Of a stretch of 64,000 nucleotides of DNA, positions 8,638-17,343 are shown piece after piece. A program made the translations under genes and the position numbers. Origin of the DNA: Sphingobacteriia bacterium 24-36-13 (lineage in GTDB: Bacteria > Bacteroidota > Bacteroidia > Chitinophagales > Chitinophagaceae); NCBI GenBank assembly GCA_002281875.1, contig NCHN01000010.1, forward strand, positions 1 to 64,000, read 5' to 3'. Under the pieces are notes generated by a model. It searched no databases. It saw nothing but the letters and a program-made list of their open reading frames with translations, and was not told where the DNA came from. How positions within the stretch are numbered: the stretch's first letter is position 1; every line of letters starts with the position of its first letter.

Positions 8638-11250
8638 TTATTTTTTTGCCGCTTTTTTGGGAGCTGCTTTCTTTGTGGCTGCTTTTTTGGCTGGCGCTTT
8701 TTTTGTAGCAGCCTTTTTGGGTGCTGCTTTTTTAGCCGCTGTTTTTTTAGTGAATGCTCCTGGAACCTGTTCTTCTATTAAGCGTTTAACTTCTTCTAAC
8801 TCAATATTGGCAATGGTTTCAGGTGTATATTTATTTCCGTCGGCCTGCTTTCCTAACTTCAACATCTTCTTCTGAAAACGAATGAAAGGACCCCATCTGC
8901 CATTCTCAATGGCTATTTTTTCTGTAGGCCATTGTTTAATAAAACGATTGGCTTCTTTTTCCATTTTCTTTTCAATTAATTCATTAATGTCTTGCTGACT
9001 TAAAGAATCAAAATTGTAAGCCCTAGGAATATTGATGAATAAATCGTTCCATTTAATAAATGGTCCAAACCTACCTTTGCCCTTTGTTACAGGCAATTCA
9101 TTGTAAAAAGCAACAGGTGCATCAGCAGCTTGCTTTTCTTTGAGCAATTCAATAGCACGATTCAAGTCCATTTCGTGTAAATCTTCTCCCTTAGGAATGG
9201 AAATGAATTGTTCTCCTAATTTAATATAAGGTCCAAATCTTCCAATATTCACCGAAAGTTCTGCGCCTTCATATTCTCCCAAAGTTTTAGGCAATGAAAA
9301 GAGTTCCATTGCTTCATCCATTGTTATGGTTTCAATGCTTTGAGATTGCTTTAGTTTGGCAAATCGAGCTTTGTCGTTTTCATCACTGGTATCACCTATT
9401 TGAACCATTGGTCCATAACGCCCCATTCTAGCAATAACTCTTTTTCCAGAAACAGGATCAATACCTAATTCTCTTTCCCCTTTGGCGCGTTCTGCATTTT
9501 CTAGGGTATGTTCAATGGTTTCATGAAATGGTTTATAGAAACCATCAATCATATTGCTCCACTTTAAATTGCCTCCAGCAATTTCATCAAACTCTGCTTC
9601 AATTTTAGCCGTGAAACCAAAGTCCATCACTTTATTAAAGTGTTGCTTTAAAAAGTCTGTTACCACCATTCCTAAATCGGTTGGGAATAACTTGCTTTTT
9701 TCGGCACCTGTATTTTCTTGAATAATTTCTTTTTCAATTTGATTATCGGGTGTAAGCTTTAAAATGGCTGCTGCTCTTTTTATTCCTTCTTTATCACGCT
9801 TTTCTACATAGTTGCGTTTCATAATGGTTGAAATAGTAGGTGCATAGGTAGACGGACGTCCTATGCCTAGCTCTTCCAATTTTTTTACCAACGATGCTTC
9901 TGTATACCTGGCTGCTGGCTTAGTGAATTTTTCACTGGCATTCATGTACACAAAATTCAATTGCTCGTTTACTTTAATGGGGGGGAGCATTCCTTCGGTG
10001 CTTTCTTCATCTTCTTCGTCTTTACCCTCCATGTACACTTTTAAAAATCCGTCGAACTGCATGACTTCACCACTGGCAGTAAGCAATTCTTTATTGGTAC
10101 TTATTTCAATTTTAGCAGTAGTTTTTTCAAATGCTGCGTCACTCATTTGAGAAGCGATGGTTCTTTTCCAAATGAGCTCGTACAATCGCTTACATTCATC
10201 GTCTTCTACTGTATGATTACTCATATAAGTAGGACGAATGGCTTCGTGTGCTTCTTGCGCATTTTCATTTTTGTTTTTGAATTTGCGTGGTTGGTGATAT
10301 TTAGCACCGTAGCTATGATTAATTTCTTTACTGATATCTGCTAATGCTGTTTCACTTAAAGCAATACTATCGGTACGCATATAAGTGATCTTACCACTTT
10401 CATACAACTTCTGTGCAATTAACATGGTTTTGCTTACGCTATATCCCATTTTGCGAGATGCTTCTTGTTGTAAGGTAGAAGTGGTGAAAGGTGCAGCAGG
10501 GGTTCTTTTTGCAGGTTTAACCTGGATATCTTTAACCGTATACCCTGCGTTTTTACAAGTTTCTAGAAAAGCTTCTGCTTCTTCTGTTGTATGTAATCTT
10601 CCAGGTCCTTCCGCTTTAAATTGTACAGGTTTGCCATTGATATCTGTTGCACTAAAAATGGCTTCAATTTTATAAGAACTCTCTGTAATAAATTGATTGA
10701 TTTCGCGCTCTCTTTCTACAATTAATCTAACTGCAACGCTTTGAACCCTTCCCGCACTCAAGCTTCTTTGCATGCCAATCTTACGCCATAAAACCGGGCT
10801 CAGCTCAAATCCTACCAAACGATCTAAAACCCTTCTTGCTTGTTGCGCATTTACCAAGTTCATATTGATGAGCCTGGGGTTGTCTACCGCTTTTTTAATG
10901 GCTGGAGCAGTAATTTCATGGAAAACGATTCGCTTGGTCACATTTGGGTCTAGGCCTAGTACTTCTGCTAAATGCCAACTAATGCTTTCTCCTTCACGGT
11001 CCTCATCCGATGCAAGCCATACTTCGTCTGCTTTTTTGGCCATTTGCTTCAATTCCTTAACAACTCTTTCCTTGTCGTCGGGTACTTTGTACCTAGGTAG
11101 ATAGTGATTGTTTACATCTATGCCCATATCGTCCTTTTCAAGGTCTCTAATATGACCATAACAGCTTCTCACATCAAAATCCTTACCTAGAATTTTTTCA
11201 ATGGTTTTTGCTTTTGCGGGCGACTCAACGATCAATAAATTTTTAGCCAT
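8638..11250 (-). CDS. topA: DNA topoisomerase I with histone H1-like Lys/Ala tail
   Basis: Type IA topoisomerase that relaxes negative supercoils. The Toprim domain (about 1-120) carries the acidic DEDREGE metal site at residues 82-88. The active-site tyrosine is Tyr290 in KITYMRTDS. Bacteroidota-type C-terminal repeats follow, each marked by GRFGP or GRWGP (for example RFGPYIKLG and RFGPFIKWN), instead of zinc fingers. The last 39 residues are almost only Lys, Ala, Pro and Thr (KKAAPKKAATKKAP-like repeats), a histone H1-like tail likely to add nonspecific DNA binding. Length of 870 includes this tail. Transcription would end at the shared hairpin at 8581-8613. Confidence 0.96.
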   Translation of the reverse strand: MAKNLLIVESPAKAKTIEKILGKDFDVRSCYGHIRDLEKDDMGIDVNNHYLPRYKVPDDKERVVKELKQMAKKADEVWLASDEDREGESISWHLAEVLGLDPNVTKRIVFHEITAPAIKKAVDNPRLINMNLVNAQQARRVLDRLVGFELSPVLWRKIGMQRSLSAGRVQSVAVRLIVEREREINQFITESSYKIEAIFSATDINGKPVQFKAEGPGRLHTTEEAEAFLETCKNAGYTVKDIQVKPAKRTPAAPFTTSTLQQEASRKMGYSVSKTMLIAQKLYESGKITYMRTDSIALSETALADISKEINHSYGAKYHQPRKFKNKNENAQEAHEAIRPTYMSNHTVEDDECKRLYELIWKRTIASQMSDAAFEKTTAKIEISTNKELLTASGEVMQFDGFLKVYMEGKDEEDEESTEGMLPPIKVNEQLNFVYMNASEKFTKPAARYTEASLVKKLEELGIGRPSTYAPTISTIMKRNYVEKRDKEGIKRAAAILKLTPDNQIEKEIIQENTGAEKSKLFPTDLGMVVTDFLKQHFNKVMDFGFTAKIEAEFDEIAGGNLKWSNMIDGFYKPFHETIEHTLENAERAKGERELGIDPVSGKRVIARMGRYGPMVQIGDTSDENDKARFAKLKQSQSIETITMDEAMELFSLPKTLGEYEGAELSVNIGRFGPYIKLGEQFISIPKGEDLHEMDLNRAIELLKEKQAADAPVAFYNELPVTKGKGRFGPFIKWNDLFINIPRAYNFDSLSQQDINELIEKKMEKEANRFIKQWPTEKIAIENGRWGPFIRFQKKMLKLGKQADGNKYTPETIANIELEEVKRLIEEQVPGAFTKKTAAKKAAPKKAATKKAPAKKAATKKAAPKKAAKK
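8641..8757 (-). repeat. Degenerate Lys/Ala codon repeat (topA tail)
   Basis: Low-complexity coding repeat at the 3' end of topA, with imperfect KKAA(P/T) units. On the plus strand it reads as recurring GCTGCTTTTTTGG-like words. Such tracts change length readily. Confidence 0.8.
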
Positions 11251-11325
11251 GTACGAAATCCGGTCTACGGTTTTACTTCAATTATTAAGATCAAATGCAT
11301 TGCAATATTAGGGTAAACCGTTAAA

Positions 11326-12210
11326 TCACAAAAAATCTCCCTCTGAAGGGGATTGAATAAAGTGTAGAATTCGGTCTCTGGTGCTGGCTTCTTTATACAC
11401 TTGATTATGGCCTAAACCCTTGGTAATAAAGAATTCTGTAGAGGGAATGGTTTCTGATAATAGGGGTGCTACGTCTTCAAAAGTACAGATGGCATCTGTT
11501 TCATCGTGAATCCATAAAACCCTTGCATCCAAGGTTCTGACTACCCTTGCTACAGAAAAATAACTGATGGGCTTACCTGCCAAAGCAGTTACATATTGGT
11601 CAAAAGCATGCTTAACAGCAGGTTTAACAGGAATTTGTGTGAATAGATTTTCAATGGCCCTTTTCGTTTCAGTTGCAGGGGCAATTAGTACCAATTTTCT
11701 TTCTTTAGTATTGCTCATTGATTCCATGGCTAAAGATGCAGCCAAGCCACCCATTGAGTGGGCTATAATACCATACAATGGTCCAAATTGGGCTTCAATG
11801 GCTAAAATGGTGTCTCTATATATAAGTGCATTAATTCTTTTGCCATCACTGATGCCATGGCCAGGGGCATCGAAGGCCAATACTTCAAAACCTTCTTTTT
11901 TTAAGGATACGATGTATTGCTCAAATTTGTAAGAATAGCTGCTGAATCCATGTACAATCAAGACTTTTCTGGCTTGTGCCAACTCAGACTTCCAATGAAA
12001 TCCTCTAACGGTAATTCCCCTTACTTCTACTGAAGCAGGCAATGATTGATGAAAAATAGGGGGTATTTTAGGGTTTTTCTTCGATTTAAAAGGGGTACTG
12101 AACAAGTCGAAAGCCTCGGCAGCTGCTTTTTCCGCAGAAACCATTCCGATGGTTCTAATTTTTGCTTTGTAGTATTTCAGCATGAGCCGCTGACTCAATT
12201 TCATCTTCAT
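11326..12210 (-). CDS. Alpha/beta hydrolase (serine hydrolase, lysophospholipase-like)
   Basis: A 294-residue alpha/beta hydrolase. An oxyanion-hole segment VHGFSSYSYKF is followed by FDAPGHG, the nucleophile elbow AHSMGG (Ser), an Asp candidate in HDETDAICTF, and a C-terminal His in GLGHNQVY. A complete catalytic triad is therefore visible. The frame is open to 12294, but a -7 promoter element lies at 12215-12222, so I place the start at the ATG at 12210 (MKMKLSQRL). The substrate is unknown. Confidence 0.82.
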   Translation of the reverse strand: MKMKLSQRLMLKYYKAKIRTIGMVSAEKAAAEAFDLFSTPFKSKKNPKIPPIFHQSLPASVEVRGITVRGFHWKSELAQARKVLIVHGFSSYSYKFEQYIVSLKKEGFEVLAFDAPGHGISDGKRINALIYRDTILAIEAQFGPLYGIIAHSMGGLAASLAMESMSNTKERKLVLIAPATETKRAIENLFTQIPVKPAVKHAFDQYVTALAGKPISYFSVARVVRTLDARVLWIHDETDAICTFEDVAPLLSETIPSTEFFITKGLGHNQVYKEASTRDRILHFIQSPSEGDFL

Positions 12211-12214
12211 ATTG

Positions 12215-12222
12215 CAAAGGTA
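12215..12222 (-). promoter_or_regulatory. Candidate -7 element of the alpha/beta hydrolase gene
   Basis: On the minus strand the bases read TACCTTTG, ending four bases before the ATG at 12210. Transcription would start at or next to the start codon. This excludes the longer frame start at 12294. Confidence 0.5.
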
Positions 12223-12278
12223 TTTAAATAAAATCTCTAAACTTTTTAGTAATAAATCGGTTAATACAAGTTTTAAAA

Positions 12279-12286
12279 TACTTTTG
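12279..12286 (+). promoter_or_regulatory. Candidate -7 element of the ferredoxin gene
   Basis: TACTTTTG fits TAnnTTTG and lies 17 bases before the ATG at 12304. No convincing TTG at the right distance upstream. Confidence 0.4.
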
Positions 12287-12303
12287 CCACCCAAACAGTG
12301 ATT

Positions 12304-12639
12304 ATGTATACGATTAAAATTGATTTTGAACAGAAAGGACTAGAAAACATTGTCTTGACCAATATTGCACCCGATCAAAGCTTATTAGAAGTTTGTTTAG
12401 ACAACGGGATTGAATTGCACCATAATTGTGGAGCTGTTTGTGCATGCAGTACTTGCCATTTATATGTGAATAGTGGCGCAGCGCATTTAGAAGAACTAAG
12501 CGATAGGGAAGAAGATTTCATTGATAGAGCAGTAAATCCTAGAATCAACTCTAGATTGGGCTGTCAGTGTGTGTTACAAGCAGGTTCTGGAGAAGTTAGT
12601 ATTACTTTGCCAGACCAAACCCAGTTTTTGGGAGAATAA
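12304..12639 (+). CDS. fdx: 2Fe-2S ferredoxin, adrenodoxin type
   Basis: Small electron carrier. The cluster ligands follow the plant/adrenodoxin pattern C-x5-C-x2-C in NCGAVCACSTCH, with the fourth cysteine in the later GCQC segment. An extra Cys sits within the first loop. It is followed by iscX, the same pair found at the end of the Isc iron-sulfur operon in proteobacteria, which suggests a role in cluster assembly. A GTG at 12298 is in frame, but the ATG at 12304 gives the usual N-terminus MYTIKID. Confidence 0.9.
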   Translation: MYTIKIDFEQKGLENIVLTNIAPDQSLLEVCLDNGIELHHNCGAVCACSTCHLYVNSGAAHLEELSDREEDFIDRAVNPRINSRLGCQCVLQAGSGEVSITLPDQTQFLGE

Positions 12640-12667
12640 TGAATTGATAAATTTTTAAAGAACTACC

Positions 12668-12907
12668 ATGAGTCATTTTGAACCACCCATTAATTGGAAC
12701 GACCACGAAGACATTGCGATGAAATTATACGAGCGTTTTGGAGATGATTTTACTGAAGCCAAAATTTACCGTATTCGTTTTACTGATTTATTAGAGTGGG
12801 TATTAGAAATTCCTAGATTTGAAGGAACCAAAGAACAAAGCACAGAAGGTCATTTAGAAATGATTCAAAGTGCTTGGGTATATGAGTGGAGAGACAACCA
12901 AAAATAA
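12668..12907 (+). CDS. iscX: IscX-like iron-sulfur cluster assembly protein
   Basis: A 79-residue acidic protein of the IscX/YfhJ family, which binds iron and the cysteine desulfurase IscS to tune cluster assembly. INWNDHEDIAMKLYERFGDD and the conserved RFTDLLEWV block match the family. It ends with a helix containing W and Y. The gene follows the ferredoxin by 28 bases and precedes the KdsC-like gene by 2. No iscS or iscU is in the window. Confidence 0.85.
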   Translation: MSHFEPPINWNDHEDIAMKLYERFGDDFTEAKIYRIRFTDLLEWVLEIPRFEGTKEQSTEGHLEMIQSAWVYEWRDNQK

Positions 12908-12909
12908 TT

Positions 12910-13425
12910 ATGCTGGAGCAATTCAACAATATCAATACATTCATTTTTGACGTGGATGGGGTTTTAACCGACGGTACATTATTAGTGATGCCGAATGGTT
13001 TGATGGCCCGAAGAATGAATATTAAAGATGGGTATGCATTGCAATTGGCTATTAAAAAAGGGTATCAGGTTATTGTTATTTCTGGTGGTAATTCACCTGA
13101 AGTAAAAGAGCGTTTGAATAAATTAGGGGTAGATGCAGTACATATGCAAGTAACCGATAAGCTGGGGTTACTCAAATCAATTCTGAATGAAACCAATACT
13201 GCTCAAAATAGTTGTCTATTTATGGGCGATGATATTCCTGATTTGGAATGCATGAAATGGGTGGGTCTTCCGGTTTGCCCTGCTGATGCTGTTTCCGAGA
13301 TCAAGGAAGTTGCGCTGTATATCTCTGCAATACCAGGTGGAATGGGCTGTGCAAGAGATGTGATTGAAAAAGTAATGAAGCTAAGGGGTGATTGGAACGA
13401 AGACTTTACAGTGAGAGCGCAGTAG
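12910..13425 (+). CDS. kdsC: KdsC-like HAD phosphatase (KDO 8-phosphate phosphatase)
   Basis: HAD-superfamily phosphatase of about 171 residues without a cap domain, the size of KdsC, which removes phosphate from KDO 8-phosphate in lipopolysaccharide synthesis. Motif I is FDVDGVLTDG, motif II is VISGG, and motif IV is MGDDIPDLECM. An earlier in-frame ATG at 12886 would overlap iscX. The ATG at 12910, two bases after its stop, gives the standard N-terminus. Some relatives act on sugar acids other than KDO. Confidence 0.87.
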   Translation: MLEQFNNINTFIFDVDGVLTDGTLLVMPNGLMARRMNIKDGYALQLAIKKGYQVIVISGGNSPEVKERLNKLGVDAVHMQVTDKLGLLKSILNETNTAQNSCLFMGDDIPDLECMKWVGLPVCPADAVSEIKEVALYISAIPGGMGCARDVIEKVMKLRGDWNEDFTVRAQ

Positions 13426-13488
13426 TAGTTATGATGCCGTAGTTGTTGAAAAAGGAGTCAATTTTTAATACCATTTCAATTCAACCTT

Positions 13489-14424
13489 TTGAATTTAATC
13501 GCTGCTTTTTTTCGTTTGGTAAGATGGCCCAATTTGGTGTTTATCATCATTACCCAATATTTATTTGAATGGTGTATTTATGCGCGCGTTTATCCTGTTG
13601 AATTTAATGCATCCAATCATTTTCAATTTTTATTGATTTTACTTGCCTCAGTATTTATAGCAGCTGCAGGATATATTATTAATGATTATTTTGACCAGAA
13701 TATAGACCAAATTAATAAGCCAGATAAAATGGTGGTGAATACCATTATCAATAGAAGGTGGGTTATTTTTTGGCATATGGTTTTGAGTTTAGCAGGACTA
13801 TTCTTTACCATGTTGGCCCTGCCTATTCAAGTTTATTGGCATTTGGTATTAGGTAATTTATTGGCCATACTATTATTGTGGTTTTATTCTACCAATTTCA
13901 AAAAACAATTATTGATTGGAAATATTATCATCTCCCTGCTTACTGCATGGGTTATTCTGATCTTGTTTTTTGCAAAATTCCCCTTGTTGATTAATGAGCT
14001 TTTATTGGTAGATCACGATAAAATCAGGTTTTTCCGTTTATCTATTTTGTATGCTTCATTTGCATTTATCATTTCTCTTGTTAGAGAAGTGGTAAAAGAC
14101 ATGGAAGATATTGAAGGGGATCAAAAATACGGTTGTAGAACCATGCCTATTCTATGGGGGATTAGAGCAAGTAAGGTTTTTGTTGCTGTTTGGATGGTGG
14201 TATTAATTGCTGCATTAATTATTTTGCAAATTTATGTGTTAGGGCTTGGTTGGTGGCATAGCGCATTGTATTGTTTTTTATTGATTGTTTTACCCTTACT
14301 GGTAATATTAAAAAAACTATATCATGCCCATAGCTCTAGTGACTATCATTCAGTAAGCAGTTGGATTAAACTAGTCATGTTTACTGGAATTTTATCTATG
14401 CTTTTTTTTAGATTTTATTTATAA
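13489..14424 (+). CDS. UbiA-family prenyltransferase
   Basis: Polytopic membrane enzyme (about eight helices) that transfers a prenyl chain to an acceptor. The first Asp motif is INDYFDQNIDQINKP at about residues 63-77. The second is VREVVKDMEDIEGD. Bacteroidota homologues are often named geranylgeranylglycerol-phosphate geranylgeranyltransferase, but the acceptor is not proven. The only usable start is TTG at 13489: the frame upstream reaches a stop at 13447 with no ATG. It is followed by maf after 5 bases. Confidence 0.85.
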   Translation: MNLIAAFFRLVRWPNLVFIIITQYLFEWCIYARVYPVEFNASNHFQFLLILLASVFIAAAGYIINDYFDQNIDQINKPDKMVVNTIINRRWVIFWHMVLSLAGLFFTMLALPIQVYWHLVLGNLLAILLLWFYSTNFKKQLLIGNIIISLLTAWVILILFFAKFPLLINELLLVDHDKIRFFRLSILYASFAFIISLVREVVKDMEDIEGDQKYGCRTMPILWGIRASKVFVAVWMVVLIAALIILQIYVLGLGWWHSALYCFLLIVLPLLVILKKLYHAHSSSDYHSVSSWIKLVMFTGILSMLFFRFYL

Positions 14425-14429
14425 TCAAT

Positions 14430-15029
14430 ATGATTAAAACACCAGTTATTCTTGCTTCTCAAAGTCCTAGAAGAAAAACATTGTTAGAATGGGCGGAAGT
14501 GCCTTTTAAAGTTGAAGTAGTAGCTACCGATGAAAGTTTTGATCCTCAAATGGAAGCAGAAATGATTCCGATTCATATTGCAAAAGCCAAAGCAATTGCG
14601 GTAAAAAACAAGCTTAATTCAACAGGAGATTCCATAAACAATATTATTTTTTTAGCAGCGGATACCGTGGTTGTTTTAGAAAATGAAATCATCAATAAGC
14701 CAGCAAATAGGGAAGAAGCCATTTTGATGTTACAAAAATTGTCGGGTCAGCATCATCGGGTAATTACAGGGGTTGTTATTTTATTAAATGAAAGAGAAGT
14801 TGCTTTTTCAGAAACTACCCACGTGCAATTTCATCCCTTAACCTTGCAGCAAATTGAATATTACGTAGACCATTATAAGCCCTATGACAAAGCAGGGGCA
14901 TATGCCATACAAGAATGGATTGGGGTGATTGGAATTGCCTCCATTACGGGAGACTTTTACAATGTAATGGGACTGCCAGTGAGTAGGGTGGTAAAAGAAT
15001 TGACCACCCTGGATCTGCTTGCAAGTTAA
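14430..15029 (+). CDS. maf: Maf-like nucleotide pyrophosphatase
   Basis: House-cleaning enzyme that hydrolyses noncanonical or pyrimidine nucleoside triphosphates. The N-terminal LASQSPRRKTLLEWA is the Maf signature, AADTVVV carries the catalytic Asp, and KPYDKAGAYAIQEW is the conserved late block. Length of 199 is typical. Its position after kdsC-like and UbiA genes suggests one transcript from 12304 to 15029. Confidence 0.93.
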   Translation: MIKTPVILASQSPRRKTLLEWAEVPFKVEVVATDESFDPQMEAEMIPIHIAKAKAIAVKNKLNSTGDSINNIIFLAADTVVVLENEIINKPANREEAILMLQKLSGQHHRVITGVVILLNEREVAFSETTHVQFHPLTLQQIEYYVDHYKPYDKAGAYAIQEWIGVIGIASITGDFYNVMGLPVSRVVKELTTLDLLAS

Positions 15030-15083
15030 AGTAGCCCTATCTTGGCTTTTATGGGGCAGCAAATAAGGTTTTGCCAGTATCTT

Positions 15084-15494
15084 TTACCAGTTAAACTGAA
15101 GGTCTAGCTCTACGTCTGGATGTAATGTTCTTTCTACTGGGCAAGTTCTTGCAGTATTTTCGAGTATGGTTTTTTCTTTGTCGCTTAAGTGTTTAAGTGA
15201 TGCAGGAAATTGAATATGAATAACGATTTTACCGATTCTTCTAGGGTCACTGTACATGACTTTAGTAACATCGGCGGTAGTGCCATCTAGTACAATATTA
15301 TCCATTGATTGGGCTTTAATGCCCATGGTGGTGATCATACAAGAGGCCAATGCAGTAGCCACTAAGTCGGTTGGAGAAAACCTTTCGCCCTTTCCCTTGT
15401 TATCGGTAGGTGCATCGGTTTCAATAGCAGATCCGCTTTGTAAATGGGTAGCTGTGGTTCTAAGGTCGCTGGTATAAATAATTTGTGAAGTCAT
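15084..15494 (-). CDS. OsmC-family peroxiredoxin-like protein
   Basis: A 136-residue OsmC/Ohr-fold protein, a class that reduces organic peroxides with two cysteines. One Cys lies in LVATALASCMITTMG and the second in ARTCPVERTLHPDV, the expected positions. The long central helix is present. The gene converges on maf with a 54-base gap in which no clear terminator was seen. Whether it favours hydroperoxides or another electrophile cannot be told. Confidence 0.88.
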   Translation of the reverse strand: MTSQIIYTSDLRTTATHLQSGSAIETDAPTDNKGKGERFSPTDLVATALASCMITTMGIKAQSMDNIVLDGTTADVTKVMYSDPRRIGKIVIHIQFPASLKHLSDKEKTILENTARTCPVERTLHPDVELDLQFNW

Positions 15495-15533
15495 TGCATC
15501 AATTTTGCTTTAAATTTACCTATAACAAACCAA

Positions 15534-16364
15534 ATGGAAGTGAAGAAACTATTTTTTGTGGTTTTCCTATTGTCAGGAACAGGATTAATGGCTCAGAAAA
15601 AACAACCTTCTGAATCTGCTGTGCAGCGTGCGCAAAAGAAGGAAGAGCGCAGAGAAAAAATTAATCAACTTATTAAGCAAGAAGAAGAGGGGGCGCTGAT
15701 ATTTAATAAGCAAAATGCATTTAGCATTAATTTGAATACAGACGGATGGGGATTGAAGTTTGAAAAAGGAAAGTACAAAACCATTACCAGTACCAACTTG
15801 ATGTGGTTAGAATTTGGAGAAAGAAAACATCCCAAAGAAGAGCGTATTCCAACCTTGTCTTCTTCCGGTGGGTTTATTTTAATATCCAATTATATCTATG
15901 GAAAGCAGAATAATTTTTATTACCTCAACCTAGGTTTTGGACAACAAAAATTAATTGGTGGTAAGGGGAATAAAAATGGAATAGCTGTTTCTGCTATTTA
16001 TGGCGGCGGCATTACTGCCGGATTATTAAAGCCTTATTATTTAGAAGTGCAGAATCAACAAACGGGTTTGAGAGAGGAAATTAAATACGACGGAACCAAT
16101 GAAGCCTTATTCTTAGACCCCAGTGCTATATTAGGGAAAGGCGGTTTGTTTAAAGGATTTGGAGAAATGAAATTTGTACCGGGTGGCCACGCTAAAGTTG
16201 CCCTCCGTTTTGATTACGGTAGATATAATGAACTGCTATCTGCTATTGAAGTAGGTGTAAATGCTTCTTTTTATTCACAGAAAATGCCCATTATTTTACT
16301 AAATAAGGAAAAAAACTTCTTCTTTAATGCCTATGCTGCATTCACTTTCGGTAGAAGAAAGTAG
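15534..16364 (+). CDS. Secreted, probably outer-membrane barrel protein of unknown function
   Basis: A 276-residue protein with a signal peptide (cleavage probably after LMAQ, about residue 20), then a charged helix rich in Lys, Glu and Arg (about 23-50). A region of alternating aromatic and polar residues follows (FSINLNTDGWGLKFEKGK, FYYLNLGFGQQKL, AKVALRFDYGRYNEL) and ends in AFTFGRRK. This looks like a small beta barrel. It starts 39 bases from the divergent OsmC gene. I do not recognise the family. Confidence 0.7.
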   Translation: MEVKKLFFVVFLLSGTGLMAQKKQPSESAVQRAQKKEERREKINQLIKQEEEGALIFNKQNAFSINLNTDGWGLKFEKGKYKTITSTNLMWLEFGERKHPKEERIPTLSSSGGFILISNYIYGKQNNFYYLNLGFGQQKLIGGKGNKNGIAVSAIYGGGITAGLLKPYYLEVQNQQTGLREEIKYDGTNEALFLDPSAILGKGGLFKGFGEMKFVPGGHAKVALRFDYGRYNELLSAIEVGVNASFYSQKMPIILLNKEKNFFFNAYAAFTFGRRK

Positions 16365-16365
16365 T

Positions 16366-16373
16366 TAATTTTG
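16366..16373 (+). promoter_or_regulatory. Candidate -7 element of lipA
   Basis: TAATTTTG fits TAnnTTTG, 22 bases before the lipA ATG. No TTG partner at the usual distance. Confidence 0.35.
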
Positions 16374-16395
16374 TGCCCAATTATATTTCTCGAGC

Positions 16396-17343
16396 ATGCA
16401 AGAATTACCTGTAGTACCCAAAATGCCTACCGATACCATCGTTACTGCTGATGCACCCTTAAAAAAGCCCAATTGGCTTCGGGTAAAACTGCCCATTGGA
16501 GAAAGTTATAAGCACGTGAGAGGTTTAGTAGATACCCATAAATTACATACCATTTGCGAGAGTGGCAATTGCCCCAATATGGGGGAATGCTGGGGTGAGG
16601 GAACGGCTACATTCATGATACTTGGTAATATATGTACCAGAAGTTGTGGTTTTTGTGCAGTAGCTACCGGAAGACCTTTAGCAGTTGATTTTGATGAACC
16701 GCAAAGGGTTGCAGAAGCCATTCACTTAATGAAAGTAAAGCATGCAGTTATTACTAGTGTAGACAGAGATGAATTGAAAGATGGAGGCTCAATTATTTGG
16801 TACAATACCATTAAAGCAGTTAAAACACTAAATCCAACTACCACCTTAGAAACATTAATTCCAGATTTCAGGGGATTTAAAGACCAGATTCAGCGCGTCA
16901 TTGATGCTGCACCAGAAGTAGTAAGCCATAATATGGAAACGGTGGAACGCATTACTAAGCAAGTAAGAATTCAAGCAAAGTATAGAAGAAGTTTAGAAGT
17001 GTTAGAGACATTGAAGAAAGGAGGGATGCGCACTAAAACGGGCATGATGTTAGGGCTTGGTGAAACCAAAGAGGAGATTGTTCAATCTATGAAAGATTTG
17101 GTTGCCGTTGGAACCGATGTATTAACCTTAGGTCAATACCTTCAACCCACTAAAAAACATTTGCCTGTACAACGATTTGTACATCCCGATGAGTTTGCCG
17201 AGCTAAGAGAAATAGGTTATAGCATTGGCTTTGATTATGTAGAAAGTGGTCCATTGGTACGATCATCTTACCATAGCGAAAAACATGTGATACCAGGATA
17301 TGGCGTAAACAAATGGAGAATGGAAAAAGCAGTTCATGCATAA
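16396..17343 (+). CDS. lipA: Lipoyl synthase
   Basis: Radical SAM enzyme that inserts two sulfur atoms into protein-bound octanoyl groups to make lipoyl cofactor. The auxiliary 4Fe-4S ligands are Cys54, Cys59 and Cys65 (C-x4-C-x5-C in [12 protein letters not shown]). The radical SAM cluster is Cys80, Cys84 and Cys87 (CTRSCGFC). The C-terminal RSSYHSEKH supplies the conserved serine ligand of the auxiliary cluster. Length of 315 is standard. The 3' end overlaps the next start by 8 bases. Confidence 0.97.
   Translation: MQELPVVPKMPTDTIVTADAPLKKPNWLRVKLPIGESYKHVRGLVDTHKLHTICESGNCPNMGECWGEGTATFMILGNICTRSCGFCAVATGRPLAVDFDEPQRVAEAIHLMKVKHAVITSVDRDELKDGGSIIWYNTIKAVKTLNPTTTLETLIPDFRGFKDQIQRVIDAAPEVVSHNMETVERITKQVRIQAKYRRSLEVLETLKKGGMRTKTGMMLGLGETKEEIVQSMKDLVAVGTDVLTLGQYLQPTKKHLPVQRFVHPDEFAELREIGYSIGFDYVESGPLVRSSYHSEKHVIPGYGVNKWRMEKAVHA

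Noticed and set aside
8657-8875. Plus-strand frame rich in Ala and Phe over the end of topA
   Set aside because: It is the complement of the Lys/Ala codon repeat of topA and has no independent start signal.
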